Below, piece after piece: positions 44,644 through 53,076 of a stretch of 64,000 nucleotides of DNA. Both the position numbers and the translations under genes were made by a program. The stretch comes from an uncultured Gammaproteobacteria bacterium. GTDB lineage: Bacteria > Pseudomonadota > Gammaproteobacteria > Steroidobacterales > GCA-2729495. A model generated the notes under the pieces. That model saw only the letters and a list, made by a program, of their open reading frames with translations, was not told the origin of the DNA and did no database searches. Numbering within the stretch: the first letter of the stretch is position 1; each line of letters begins with the position of its first letter. The stretch lies in contig CAKZWQ010000023.1 in assembly GCA_937921935.1 (NCBI GenBank), positions 1-64,000 on the forward strand, read 5' to 3'.

Positions 44644-46053
44644 GTGAGTCGATTTGCCGCCCTGCTCCTGTTGTTCCCGGTGCCGGTTCCGGCAGCGGAG
44701 CAGATTGTCCACACAGACCCCATTGCGCCAGTAATCCTGGGAGTTACATGGATATTGTCTATGGCGCTCCTGGGACGTTTCGCCGCCCGGCGATTCCATC
44801 AGCCTGCCGTCGTTGGTGAATTGCTGATGGGCATCCTGGTCGGCCACGTCGGCTACTTGTTCAGTGGCGACTTGGTCACACTTTTGCGGGAGGTGCCCCA
44901 GATTTTCGACGTGATGAGCGGTATGGGCACCGCGTCGATGTTCGATGGTGAAACGGCCGCGGCACTCAATCGCGTGCTGAATCAACCCGACGGCGGCGTG
45001 ATGTTGCAGGTCGCTCACTCTGTCGACGTCTTTTCCCGCTACGGGGTGATTTTCCTGCTTTTCCTTGTTGGTCTGGAGAGCAGTGTCGAGGAAATGCGCA
45101 ATGTGGGCGCGGAGTCGGCGCGAGTGGCGTTGATCGGCATTGTGGCGCCGTTTTTTCTCGGCGTCTTAACAATCCAGCTGCTGATGCCCGGATTGTCCGG
45201 GAACACCCAGATGTTCGTCGCCGCAACCCTCGGCGCGACCAGTGTCGGTATCACGGCGCGCGTGCTGCGCGAGTTGAACAAGGAGAAGAGCCGCGAGGGC
45301 CACATCATTCTCGGCGCGGCGGTCATGGATGACATCCTCGGCTTGGTCGTGCTGGCCGTCGTGAGCGGTGTCGTCGTGTCGGGAGAATTCGAAGTGGGCC
45401 GCGCGCTCTGGCAAGTTTTTCTGTCGGCCACCTTTCTTGGTGGCGCAATCGCGCTGGGCCCTCATGTCCTGAGGTACGCGATCAGGTTTCTCGGTCGTCT
45501 TGACCTGATCGAGGCCAAGATGTTCACGTCATTCCTGTTCGTGATGTTGCTGGCGTGGATAGCCAACCTGGCCGGGCTGGCCACGATCGTTGGGGCTTTT
45601 ACCGCGGGCCTGATTCTGCACGACTCCTATTTTCACGACGTCTTTGATCCCGACAAGCACGTCACCATCAGGGATCTGATCCAGCCGCTGGAAGTGGTGT
45701 TTGTGCCGATTTTTTTCGTGTTGATGGGTATCCAGGTCAAGCTGGAAAAACTCGCCGATCCCCAGATTCTGCTCTTGGGTGGCGGGCTCATTATTGCCGC
45801 CATTATCGGCAAGATCGTGGCCGGGCTCGGCGCCGGCAAGGGCGCCCGGCGACTGGCCATCGGCTTTGGCATGTTGCCCAGAGGCGAGGTGGGCCTGATT
45901 TTCGCATCCATCGGCAAGGTGCTGGGCGTGATGAGCGATACACTGTTCTCGGCCATTGTGATCATGGTGATCGTGACGACCCTGCTGGCGCCGGGCCTGT
46001 TGAAATGGTCCCTGCGCCGCGCAGACCAGGGGCCGGGCCAGCAGTCTCCCTGA
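44644..46053 (+). CDS. CPA2-family cation:proton antiporter, last gene of the hydrogenase operon
   Basis: A 469-residue membrane protein with about 13 hydrophobic segments. Start GTG 44644 is preferred; it gives a short cleavable-looking leader (SRFAALLLLFPVPVPAAEQ). The family core is present: VVGELLMGILVG near 61, LGATSVGITARVLRE near 201 and AAVMDDILGLVVLAVVSG near 226 (ion-site Asp pair), and RGEVGLIFASIGK near 414. No RCK domain. It starts 41 bp after the large-subunit stop on the same strand, so it is probably cotranscribed. Its sequence differs clearly from the antiporter at 26623. A role in balancing protons or Na+ during H2 oxidation is inference. Confidence 0.88.
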   Translation: MSRFAALLLLFPVPVPAAEQIVHTDPIAPVILGVTWILSMALLGRFAARRFHQPAVVGELLMGILVGHVGYLFSGDLVTLLREVPQIFDVMSGMGTASMFDGETAAALNRVLNQPDGGVMLQVAHSVDVFSRYGVIFLLFLVGLESSVEEMRNVGAESARVALIGIVAPFFLGVLTIQLLMPGLSGNTQMFVAATLGATSVGITARVLRELNKEKSREGHIILGAAVMDDILGLVVLAVVSGVVVSGEFEVGRALWQVFLSATFLGGAIALGPHVLRYAIRFLGRLDLIEAKMFTSFLFVMLLAWIANLAGLATIVGAFTAGLILHDSYFHDVFDPDKHVTIRDLIQPLEVVFVPIFFVLMGIQVKLEKLADPQILLLGGGLIIAAIIGKIVAGLGAGKGARRLAIGFGMLPRGEVGLIFASIGKVLGVMSDTLFSAIVIMVIVTTLLAPGLLKWSLRRADQGPGQQSP

Positions 46054-46258
46054 GTCGTTTTTGCTGATTACCCTGAATGTCGGGCTGCCCGCGCTTAGAT
46101 CACTTGCGCGGCCCCCGCAGGCGCCCGAGCGGCAGGTATTTGCCGGCCATCGCTAGCCGGCATCACCGCTGCGCGAGGAACAGCCTGCAGCTGTCCAACT
46201 GTTGCTCCTGCACAGTTGTCGAACCCGGAACGCGGCTGCTCATTCGCACCGCCGCCAA

Positions 46259-46295
46259 TAAAAAAGGGCCACCCGTTGGGTGACCCTCTTTTATT
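46259..46295 (-). terminator. Rho-independent terminator of ssrA
   Basis: On the minus strand AGGGTCACCC pairs with GGGTGGCCCT around AAC, followed by TTTTTTATT, directly after the tmRNA 3' end. On the plus strand the same hairpin is followed by CTTTTATTT, so it may also stop transcription from the antiporter gene. Confidence 0.88.
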
Positions 46296-46656
46296 TGGTG
46301 GAGGCGGCGGGAATCGAACCCGCGTCCGCGAGCCCTCCGCCCCAGGATCTACATGCTTATCCACATCAATTTATTTAACCGGCCGCTACCCGATGGGCAG
46401 GGAAGACGGACGGCTGTCCCAGTGACGTTTTAGCCGCTCCACCCTGGGAAAGCTTTACGGCGATCTTGTGAGATATGACACCTGAAATCTGGACGCACAA
46501 GAACGGCTCCAGTCAGACGGCACCTTACTGGTTTTTAAGCAGCGAGTGCGTAGTTGTCGTCGTTGGCAACTATAAGTTTGCAGATGGATTTACGAGGTCA
46601 CTGCACCTCGACATGCACCTGGAGTTTCGCGACCCTCGTCGAAACCGATCGCCCCC
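46296..46656 (-). ncRNA. ssrA: Transfer-messenger RNA
   Basis: Rescues stalled ribosomes together with SmpB and tags the incomplete protein. About 361 nt. The 5' end GGGGGCG pairs with CGCCTCC before the encoded CCA 3' end, forming the tRNA-like acceptor stem; the T arm (GGTTCGATTCC) is next to it. The tag frame is at 46567-46535: resume codon GCC and ten codons giving ANDDNYALAA and a TAA stop, ending in the usual LAA degradation signal. smpB lies 121 bp upstream on the same strand. Not a protein gene, although both strands show open frames here. Confidence 0.97.
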
Positions 46657-46666
46657 AGTGAAGCCA

Positions 46667-46695
46667 AGTCTAACCGCCCCACGCGGGGCTGCGAA
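46667..46695 (-). promoter_or_regulatory. Promoter of ssrA
   Basis: On the minus strand TTCGCA (46695-46690) and TAGACT (46672-46667) are 17 bp apart, and the tmRNA 5' end lies 10 bp further. The spacing and -10 are good, the -35 moderate. Confidence 0.6.
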
Positions 46696-46744
46696 GCTCA
46701 GCAGTTCTCTATATGGGGGGTATATCCTGGAAACTCAAGTAATA

Positions 46745-46790
46745 AAAAGCTTTAATAAAGTAATATAACATATTGTTTTATTTAGCTTTT
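46745..46790 (-). terminator. AT-rich hairpin over the smpB stop codon
   Basis: TTTTATTTAGCTTTT (46776-46790) is nearly complementary to AAAAGCTTTAATAAA (46745-46759) around a 16-nt AT loop. Read on the minus strand it begins inside the last smpB codons and is followed by TTATT, so it can act as an intrinsic, though AT-rich, terminator separating smpB from ssrA. Confidence 0.5.
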
Positions 46791-47260
46791 AATATGCGTG
46801 CCTTTTGTCTTTGCCAGTCTCTTTCTTTGGTCGCTGTACGTTTGTCGTGCTGTTTTTTGCCCCGGGCCAGGCCCAGGGCAAGTTTCACGCGGCCGCGCTG
46901 CCAGTAAAGGACCAGCGGAACCAGGGTATAGCCCTTGCGCTCGACGGCGCCGATCAGCCGGTCAATCTCCCGGCGATGTAACAACAGGCGACGTGTCCGG
47001 GTCGGGTCAGGATGGATATGCGTCGATGCCGATGGCAGGGGGGCGAAGTTGGCACCGAGCAGGAATATTTCGTTACCCCGAATCACGGCGTAGCTTTCCG
47101 TCAGATTGGCCCGGCCAGCCCGCAGGCTCTTGACCTCCCAGCCTTCCAGGGCCAGGCCGGCCTCGAATTGTTCATCGATAAAAAAGTCATGCCGGGCTTT
47201 GCGGTTCTCCGCGATACGCTCGTTGCTGGTTTTGCTTTTGGTAGCGATTAGCCCATTCAC
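46778..47260 (-). CDS. smpB: SsrA-binding protein SmpB
   Basis: Binds tmRNA and takes the place of the codon-anticodon pair in the ribosome A site. 160 residues from GTG 47260, the same length as in E. coli; the frame continues upstream but the extra residues are not family-like. Motifs: [32 protein letters not shown], then [24 protein letters not shown] and a basic Lys/Arg-rich tail that inserts in the mRNA channel. It is next to ssrA and divergent from the symporter gene. Confidence 0.95.
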   Translation of the reverse strand: MNGLIATKSKTSNERIAENRKARHDFFIDEQFEAGLALEGWEVKSLRAGRANLTESYAVIRGNEIFLLGANFAPLPSASTHIHPDPTRTRRLLLHRREIDRLIGAVERKGYTLVPLVLYWQRGRVKLALGLARGKKQHDKRTATKERDWQRQKARILKAK

Positions 47261-47325
47261 TCGGTTGTCGGCGGGTAGGGGATTACCGCACAATCCTGCC
47301 AACTTTGTTGGCCAGGGAAAAGTCG

Positions 47326-48708
47326 ATGGCGGATCCCGCCGCTTCCGCACAACGTCGTCTCTCCCTGCATGGGCAGTGGTCGTCCCGTTTAGCCTTTGTG
47401 CTAGCCGTTTCCGGGTCTGCCGTGGGCCTGGGCAATATCTGGAAGTTTCCCTATGTCGCCGGCCAGAACGGCGGCGGTGCCTTCGTGCTGGTTTACCTGC
47501 TCTGCGTCTTTGCTATTGGCTTGCCGATCATGATGGCTGAGATCCTGCTGGGCCGTCGCGGCCGTCGTAACCCGGTAACCACCATGGGCTTGCTGGGGCG
47601 CGAGGAAGGTGGTTCCCGGCAATGGCGGCTGGTCGGCCTGATGGGCATGCTCTGCGGTTTTCTGATTCTGTCCTTTTACAGCGTCATTGCCGGCTGGACT
47701 CTGCACTACACCGTGCTGGCAGCCAGCGATTCATTTGCCGGCCTGGCAGCCGATGGCCTCGGGGAACTGTTCAGCGGACTGGTGTCGAATCCCGTGACGC
47801 TGATCCTGTGGCATACCGTATTTTTGATTATCACCACGGTTGTCGTTGCCCGTGGCGTTGAAGAGGGGCTGGAACGGGCTGTGCGGGTGATGGTGCCCGC
47901 GCTGATTCTGATCATGTTGGCCTTGCTGGCCTATTCCATCAGCTTTGGTGGCTTTCAGGCCGGCCTGGAGTTCCTGTTCCGGCCAGACTTCAGTGCGCTG
48001 ACCGGCGCCGGGGTCCTGGCCGCTATGGGCCAGGCTTTCTTTTCCCTGAGTGTCGGCATGGGGGCGGTGATGGCCTATGGGGCTTATCTCCCCCAGGAGG
48101 AGTCCATCATCAAGACCTCGGTGGCCGTGGTCAGCGCCGATACTGCAATTGCCCTGCTGGCCGGCATGGTGATTTTTCCCATTGTGTTTGCCAATGGCCT
48201 GGATCCGGCTGAAGGACCGGGCCTGGTTTTTCAGACACTGCCCCTGGCATTGGCCAAGATGCCGGCGGGCATCCTGGTGGGGACAGCTTTTTTCATTTTG
48301 CTGGCTTTTGCTGGCCTGACCTCCGCCATCAGCCTGATGGAACCCGTGGTGGCCTGGCTGGTTGAGGCGTTTTCCATGCGCCGGTCTGTGGCTGCCATGC
48401 TTGCTGGCGGCGTGACGTGGGCACTGGGCTTGATGACTGTGTTCTCCTTCAATCTGCTGGCCGATTGGCAGTTTCTTCGCGGCACCTTGTTCGACAATAT
48501 TGATTACCTGACCTCCAATATCCTGTTACCTGCAGGCGGCTTTCTGATTACGATTTTTGCTGGTTGGATAATGTGTGCTAACTCCAGTGCCGATGAACTG
48601 GATGCGACGGTGGGTCCGGCTTATCGACTGTGGCGTTTTCTCGCCCGTTATGTGGCTCCGGTTGCGGTCCTGCTGGTCTTTCTTAACGCGGTCGGCGCAC
48701 TGGGTTGA
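47326..48708 (+). CDS. Sodium-dependent transporter, NSS/SNF family
   Basis: A 460-residue secondary transporter with about 11-12 helices, of the neurotransmitter:sodium symporter family. ATG 47326 is chosen because it has an AGGGAAA site and a typical start. The family core lies in helix 1, [35 protein letters not shown] (near 17-50), with the unwound GSAVGLGN sodium/substrate site, followed by TM6 [23 protein letters not shown]. Substrate is likely an amino acid but cannot be named. Close to ratA (4 bp) but probably a separate unit. Confidence 0.9.
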   Translation: MADPAASAQRRLSLHGQWSSRLAFVLAVSGSAVGLGNIWKFPYVAGQNGGGAFVLVYLLCVFAIGLPIMMAEILLGRRGRRNPVTTMGLLGREEGGSRQWRLVGLMGMLCGFLILSFYSVIAGWTLHYTVLAASDSFAGLAADGLGELFSGLVSNPVTLILWHTVFLIITTVVVARGVEEGLERAVRVMVPALILIMLALLAYSISFGGFQAGLEFLFRPDFSALTGAGVLAAMGQAFFSLSVGMGAVMAYGAYLPQEESIIKTSVAVVSADTAIALLAGMVIFPIVFANGLDPAEGPGLVFQTLPLALAKMPAGILVGTAFFILLAFAGLTSAISLMEPVVAWLVEAFSMRRSVAAMLAGGVTWALGLMTVFSFNLLADWQFLRGTLFDNIDYLTSNILLPAGGFLITIFAGWIMCANSSADELDATVGPAYRLWRFLARYVAPVAVLLVFLNAVGALG

Positions 48709-48712
48709 ACGC

Positions 48713-49144
48713 GTGCGAGAGGTAAAGCGCAGCGCCATCGTGCCGTATTCACCCCAGGCCATGTTCGACCTGGTAGCCGATGTGGAACGCTACCCGGAAT
48801 TCGTGCCCGGGTGTGTCGGGGCTGAATTGATTAGCCGCGATGAGCGCGAACTGACCGGTTCCCTGGAGCTGTCACTTGGCCCGCTGAAGAGCGCCTTTAC
48901 CACTCGCAATGCGCTTAATCCGCCCTATGCCATGTCTCTGGAACTGGTGGAGGGCCCCTTCAAAAGTTTGCATGGCGACTGGCATTTCGAGGCTCTAGGT
49001 AATGCCGGTTGCCGCATTGAACTGAGCATGCATTTTGCGTTTGCAGATCCTGTCAAAGATATGTTGCTCGGGCCTGCTTTTGAGAAAAGCTGCAACCGGT
49101 TGGTTGATGCCTTTGTAACTCGCGCGGCTGTGATCTATGCATGA
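48713..49144 (+). CDS. ratA: RatA/Coq10-like START-domain protein
   Basis: A 143-residue SRPBCC (START-like) protein from GTG 48713. RSAIVPYSPQAMFDLVADVERYPEFVPGC near 7-35 is the family pattern; the C-terminal helix ends DAFVTRAAVIYA. E. coli RatA was described as a toxin that blocks 70S association, while relatives of Coq10 bind ubiquinone; both are possible here. Its end overlaps rnfH by 8 bp, the standard ratA-rnfH(ratB) pair, just opposite bamE. Confidence 0.9.
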   Translation: MREVKRSAIVPYSPQAMFDLVADVERYPEFVPGCVGAELISRDERELTGSLELSLGPLKSAFTTRNALNPPYAMSLELVEGPFKSLHGDWHFEALGNAGCRIELSMHFAFADPVKDMLLGPAFEKSCNRLVDAFVTRAAVIYA

Positions 49145-49463
49145 AGGCCCGGGGGAAATCATTGTCGAGGTCGCCTGCGGTTGGCCGGATCGGCAACGCG
49201 TGGTCAGCCTGCGTATGCCCGCCGGCGCGACGGCTCGTGAGGCGGTACTGGCAGCCGGCCTGGCCGCGGAATTTCCTGATCTGGATCCTGCCGTAGCGCC
49301 CCTGGCGGTTTTCGGGGCGGAAGTCGTCGATAGCTACAAGCTGCGGTCGGGTGACCGGGTGGATTTATTGAGGCCGCTGTTGCGCGATCCCAGGGATGCG
49401 CGCCGCGAGTTGGCGGCCCGTGGCAAGACTATTGCGGCTCGGCCTGCGGACGACGACGCCTGA
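49137..49463 (+). CDS. rnfH: RnfH family ubiquitin-like protein
   Basis: A 108-residue beta-grasp protein (RatB/RnfH family, UPF0125). Pattern: IIVEVACGWPDRQRVVSLRMPAGATAREAV near 8-37, FGAEVVDSYKLRSGDRVDLLRPLLRDPRDARRE near 59-91. Function not settled. Translationally coupled to ratA (8-bp overlap). Its stop abuts the convergent bamE stop (1 bp). Confidence 0.9.
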   Translation: MHEGPGEIIVEVACGWPDRQRVVSLRMPAGATAREAVLAAGLAAEFPDLDPAVAPLAVFGAEVVDSYKLRSGDRVDLLRPLLRDPRDARRELAARGKTIAARPADDDA

Positions 49464-49796
49464 TCAGCTGGGCTCTACCAGGACGTCGCGGCGAATCTCT
49501 GAAACTTCATCGTCAATAAAATACAGGATAAGCCAGCGACGATCGGCCCGTTTGCCGCGGCCACGTTTGAAAAAGTAGATGTAGTCCCAGCGGTCCCTGT
49601 CAAAAGCGTCCTCTACCACGGGGGTGCCCAGCAGAAAACGCACCTGGCTGCGGGTCATACCCGGCTGAACCGCTTCTATATCGCTGTATTCCAGCAGATT
49701 GCCTTGCTGAACGTCCACTCGATAGACGCAGGCCCCGAGCAACAGGATGCCCAGCAGAACGGCGGTGGTGCGTAAGCGGCTAAACATGCTTGGCAT
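49464..49796 (-). CDS. bamE: Outer membrane assembly lipoprotein BamE
   Basis: A small lipoprotein of the beta-barrel assembly machine. 110 residues: signal peptide with lipobox LLGAC (Cys23), then YRVDVQQGNLLEYSDIEAVQPGMTRSQVRFLLGTPVVEDAFDRDRWDYIYFFKRG, the SmpA/OmlA domain with its diagnostic QPGMTRSQV and LLGTP. ATG 49796; an internal ATG at 49787 is possible. It is divergent from fur, as in many gammaproteobacteria. Confidence 0.95.
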   Translation of the reverse strand: MPSMFSRLRTTAVLLGILLLGACVYRVDVQQGNLLEYSDIEAVQPGMTRSQVRFLLGTPVVEDAFDRDRWDYIYFFKRGRGKRADRRWLILYFIDDEVSEIRRDVLVEPS

Positions 49797-49882
49797 GGTG
49801 GGGGCTGGAAAGTTGGTGGCAATGAGTCAGCTGTCGGATAATCGGGCGCGATGATACCCGAAGCCACGCATGGATTGGATGA

Positions 49883-50299
49883 TTGCAGCGCCCTGAGCTA
49901 AAGAAGGCCGGACTTCGCACGACGGGGCCGCGGCTGAATATTCTCAGGGTGCTGGAAACACACGCTGAGCGGCATCTGGGCGCCGACGAGATCTACCAGT
50001 TGCTGCTGGACGCCGGCGAGGATATCAGCCTGGCTACAGTTTACCGGGTCCTGACCCAGTTCGAGGATGCCGGGTTAGTGTGTCGGCATAATTTCGAAGG
50101 CGGCCATTCGGTTTTTGAACTGGAGACTGGCCGTCATCATGATCACATGATCTGCCTGGAGACCGGCCAGGTCACTGAATTCCTCAGCGACGATATCGAG
50201 CGATTGCAAAGAGAAATAGCTGACCTGCATGGCGTCGAGTTGGTTGAGCACAGCCTGATTCTTTACGTGCGGCCGAAGAAAAAAAGCCGCGACGCTTAG
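49883..50299 (+). CDS. fur: Ferric uptake regulator Fur
   Basis: Fe(II)-dependent repressor of iron uptake genes. 138 residues. No ATG is in frame; the TTG at 49883 follows an in-frame TGA directly, so it is the earliest start and fits the family N-terminus (ELKKAGLRTTGPRLNILRVLE). DNA-binding helix ATVYRVLTQFEDAGLV near 52-67, metal ligands HNFEGGHSVFEL and HHDHMICLETG near 71-98. The CxxC structural zinc motif of E. coli Fur is incomplete here: the second cysteine is Thr. Such variants occur in working Fur proteins. Confidence 0.93.
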   Translation: MQRPELKKAGLRTTGPRLNILRVLETHAERHLGADEIYQLLLDAGEDISLATVYRVLTQFEDAGLVCRHNFEGGHSVFELETGRHHDHMICLETGQVTEFLSDDIERLQREIADLHGVELVEHSLILYVRPKKKSRDA

Positions 50300-50302
50300 C
50301 CC

Positions 50303-51991
50303 CTAGCTGGCTTTTCTGACTTTCGCCGCCGTCAGCATTTCTTCGGCATGCTCCCGCGTGCGCGAGGTAATTTTCAGACCACCCAGCATACGTGCCAGTT
50401 CTTCGACGCGTTGCGCCGGCGACAAGGCTTCGACGGCCGTGCTGGTTTCGCCCGCAACGGTTCGCTTGCTGACCAGGAAATGATGATTCCCCTGGCTGGC
50501 GACTTGGGGCAGGTGGGTCACGCACAGAACTTGCGCGTTCTGACCCAGAGCGCGGAGTTGCTGGCCGACCAGTTCGGCGACACGACCGCCCACGCCGGTA
50601 TCGACTTCATCAAACACCAGGGTCCCGGTGCGATTGCCGGAAATTGCAGCCACCTGGAGAGCGAGGCTTAGCCGGGACAGCTCACCTCCCGACGCCACTT
50701 TTGCCAGCGGACCCTGCGCCTGGCCGGGATTGGTTCTGACCTGAAAGGCAACGCCCTCAGCACCGTGGGGGCTGGGATCGGTGGCATCGCGCACGGGCAA
50801 TTGCACTTCAAACTCGCCGCCTGGCATGCCCAGGTCGTGCATTTGGGCCGTGACTTCCTTGGCAAGTCGCGCGGCCGCCTTTTTGCGCGCGCGGCTGAGC
50901 TTGGCAGCGGCCGCCTTTAAGGCCGCTGCATTGGCGGCCAGTTGCTCGGCCAGCTGCTCTCGTTGTTCGGCGCTGCTGCTGAAGTTTTCCAGCTCAGCTG
51001 TCAGCCGGTCATGCAGTGCCGGTAATTCTTCAGGCTCGATGCGATGTTTTCGGGCCAGGTCGCGGGCGTCAGCCAGGCGTTGGGCGACCTGCTCTTCGCG
51101 CCCCGGATCGTGCTCCAGGCTATTGAGCCGGTCGCGCACGGCCACCGCTGCTTCGCTCACCAGCACGCCGGCATCGCGCAAAATTCCTGCCGTGGGTGCC
51201 AATTCAGGATCTGTTTCTGCCAGGGCTGAGAGCTGCTGCTCGCAGCGGGCAATGAGGTCCTGGGCTGACGCGGATTCCCCCTCGTACAGGCCGTTCAGTA
51301 CTTCGCCGAGTCCGGCTTCGATGCGCTGACTGGCCGCCAGTACCCGATACTCGCGCTCTAACTGCGTGTATTCACCCGTTTGCAAGGCCAGGCCAGTTAG
51401 CTCCTGGCATTGAAAGCTAAGCAGGTCCATGCGCTGTTCCCGGTCACGATTGGCCTGGTCATGCGTCTCCAGGGCAGCGCGATCCCGGCGCCAGGCAGCG
51501 AAGGCCGCCGTCACCCGGTCGAGGTCCCGCTGATGACCGCCAAACTGGTCAAGCAGATCCCGTTGCGCAGCCGGATGCCGCAGTCCGAGGTAGGCCTGCT
51601 GACCGCAGATGTCCACGAGTTTTTCGCCCAGTTCTCGCAGGGATTGCATGGTCACCGGCTGGCCATTGATGAAGCCGCGTGAGCGACCTTCAGGGGACAG
51701 GGTGCGACGGACGACGCAATCTTCCGCTGCATCCAGATCCTGCTCGGCCAGCCAGCTTTGGGCTTCAATTGGCAGGCTATCCCGATCAAAGATGGCTGCA
51801 ACTTCGGCGCGTTCTGCGCCGGTGCGGACCAGGCGTCCCTCCGCTCGGGCGCCCAGGGCGAGGGCCAGGGCGTCAACAAGAATGGACTTGCCGGCGCCGG
51901 TTTCCCCGGTCATGACGCTGAAGCCGCCACTGAACTCCAGCTCCGCTGCCGCTACGACTGCCAGGTTACGAATCCGGATACTAGTGAGCAC
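50303..51991 (-). CDS. recN: DNA repair protein RecN
   Basis: An SMC-like ATPase that helps repair double-strand breaks and often is SOS-induced. 562 residues from GTG 51991: Walker A GETGAGKSILVDALALALG near 29-47, two long coiled-coil arms (about 150-385) around a hinge-like region, signature and Walker B VASGGELSRLSLALQVAA and TLVFDEVDTGVGG near 437-474, and a C-terminal HLPQVAS. Convergent with fur; 5 bp after nadK on the same strand. No LexA box was identified. Confidence 0.95.
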   Translation of the reverse strand: MLTSIRIRNLAVVAAAELEFSGGFSVMTGETGAGKSILVDALALALGARAEGRLVRTGAERAEVAAIFDRDSLPIEAQSWLAEQDLDAAEDCVVRRTLSPEGRSRGFINGQPVTMQSLRELGEKLVDICGQQAYLGLRHPAAQRDLLDQFGGHQRDLDRVTAAFAAWRRDRAALETHDQANRDREQRMDLLSFQCQELTGLALQTGEYTQLEREYRVLAASQRIEAGLGEVLNGLYEGESASAQDLIARCEQQLSALAETDPELAPTAGILRDAGVLVSEAAVAVRDRLNSLEHDPGREEQVAQRLADARDLARKHRIEPEELPALHDRLTAELENFSSSAEQREQLAEQLAANAAALKAAAAKLSRARKKAAARLAKEVTAQMHDLGMPGGEFEVQLPVRDATDPSPHGAEGVAFQVRTNPGQAQGPLAKVASGGELSRLSLALQVAAISGNRTGTLVFDEVDTGVGGRVAELVGQQLRALGQNAQVLCVTHLPQVASQGNHHFLVSKRTVAGETSTAVEALSPAQRVEELARMLGGLKITSRTREHAEEMLTAAKVRKAS

Positions 51992-51996
51992 GCGGG

Positions 51997-52893
51997 CTAT
52001 TCCATGGCCTGGGGGTCGCGGCTGCTGCGACCCCAGTGCAACTTGCTGCGGAGAATCTCGTAGAAGTCATAGCCGGGCGGGTGGATCAGTTCCAGCGACT
52101 GATCACTCAGGGAGACCTCCAGGGTTACCCCGGCGCCTAGCTCGCCGATGACTTCGCCATCGCAGCACACGGCCGCCTGATCGGCATCTTGCTCACGCAG
52201 ACGAATCTCGGCGCGACTGCTACCCGGGATCACGATGGGCCGGTCGCTCAGGGTATGCGGGCAAATGGGCGCCAGGACCAGGGCGTTGAGTTGCGGCGCG
52301 ACGATGGGTCCGCCGCAACTCAGGGCATAGGCCGTGGAGCCCGTTGGCGTCGCAACGATAAAGCCATCGCCGATGTGAGTATTCACATAGGCGCCGTCGA
52401 CGTAGGTTTGAAACTCAAACATGCGCCCGGAGTCCATGCGCTTCACCACCACGTCATTCAGGGCACGGCTTCCCACCTCGCCGTTGTCGGCAAGGATTCG
52501 CGCATTTAACAGATGCCGTCGCTCACGATGGCAGTCGTTCGCCAGGATTCGATCCATGGCTTGGAGCATCTCGGCCGGCCGGACGTCGGCCAGAAAGCCC
52601 AGCCGACCGCGGTTGATCCCCAGCAGAGGAACGCCTGCGCCAATCGCGTAGCGCGCGGCGTACAGCATGGTGCCATCGCCGCCCACGGCCACCACCAGGT
52701 CCGCAGCGTCGGCCAGCACCTCGTCGCCGGGCTGTGTGGCACCGGCCGGCAGATCGCGCCCGGCAAAGCCGTCGCCGACAGCGACTGCGCAACCCTGGGC
52801 AGCCAGGTGGGCGGCGAGAGTGGCAATGGACTCCGTTGCCAGCGGGTCGCGCCAGTTGCCCGTCAGGGCGATGGTTTGAAAAGAATTGGCCAT
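51997..52893 (-). CDS. nadK: NAD kinase
   Basis: Phosphorylates NAD+ to NADP+ with ATP. 298 residues. The family motifs are VVAVGGDGTMLYAAR near 68-82 (GGDGT loop), GINRGRLGFLADV near 93-105, NDVVVKRM near 142 and the Gly-rich DGFIVATPTGSTAYALSCGGP near 177-197. ATG 52893. It precedes recN by 5 bp, the usual nadK-recN pair, and is divergent from hrcA. Confidence 0.95.
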   Translation of the reverse strand: MANSFQTIALTGNWRDPLATESIATLAAHLAAQGCAVAVGDGFAGRDLPAGATQPGDEVLADAADLVVAVGGDGTMLYAARYAIGAGVPLLGINRGRLGFLADVRPAEMLQAMDRILANDCHRERRHLLNARILADNGEVGSRALNDVVVKRMDSGRMFEFQTYVDGAYVNTHIGDGFIVATPTGSTAYALSCGGPIVAPQLNALVLAPICPHTLSDRPIVIPGSSRAEIRLREQDADQAAVCCDGEVIGELGAGVTLEVSLSDQSLELIHPPGYDFYEILRSKLHWGRSSRDPQAME

Positions 52894-53002
52894 GGATCAA
52901 TTATGTCCGAAAGCGAAACAGTGGCGGTTGAATGCTAGGGCACCGCAACATTAGCCCCGGGCCGACAAGTCCGGCAAGGGTTTGCCGCAGCGCCGATCTG
53001 TC

Positions 53003-53031
53003 TTGACAGCTTTTTGGCCCCATTGCTAGCT
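53003..53031 (+). promoter_or_regulatory. Putative sigma-70 promoter of hrcA
   Basis: A consensus TTGACA (53003-53008) is followed after 17 bp by CTAGCT (53026-53031), 45 bp before the hrcA start. A CCCCATT lies 9 bp after TTGACA, too close for a normal sigma-32 promoter. No CIRCE inverted repeat was seen. Confidence 0.4.
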
Positions 53032-53076
53032 TCCCCTAAGTTGTGATTCCCGGGAAATTCTGGCGCTATAGGCCCT

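Noticed and set aside
46095-46364. Minus-strand frame across the ssrA 3' end
   Set aside because: It is explained by the tmRNA gene and its terminator; the predicted peptide is a by-product of conserved tmRNA sequence.
46475-46768. Plus-strand frame inside ssrA
   Set aside because: Antisense to the tmRNA; no coding signal.
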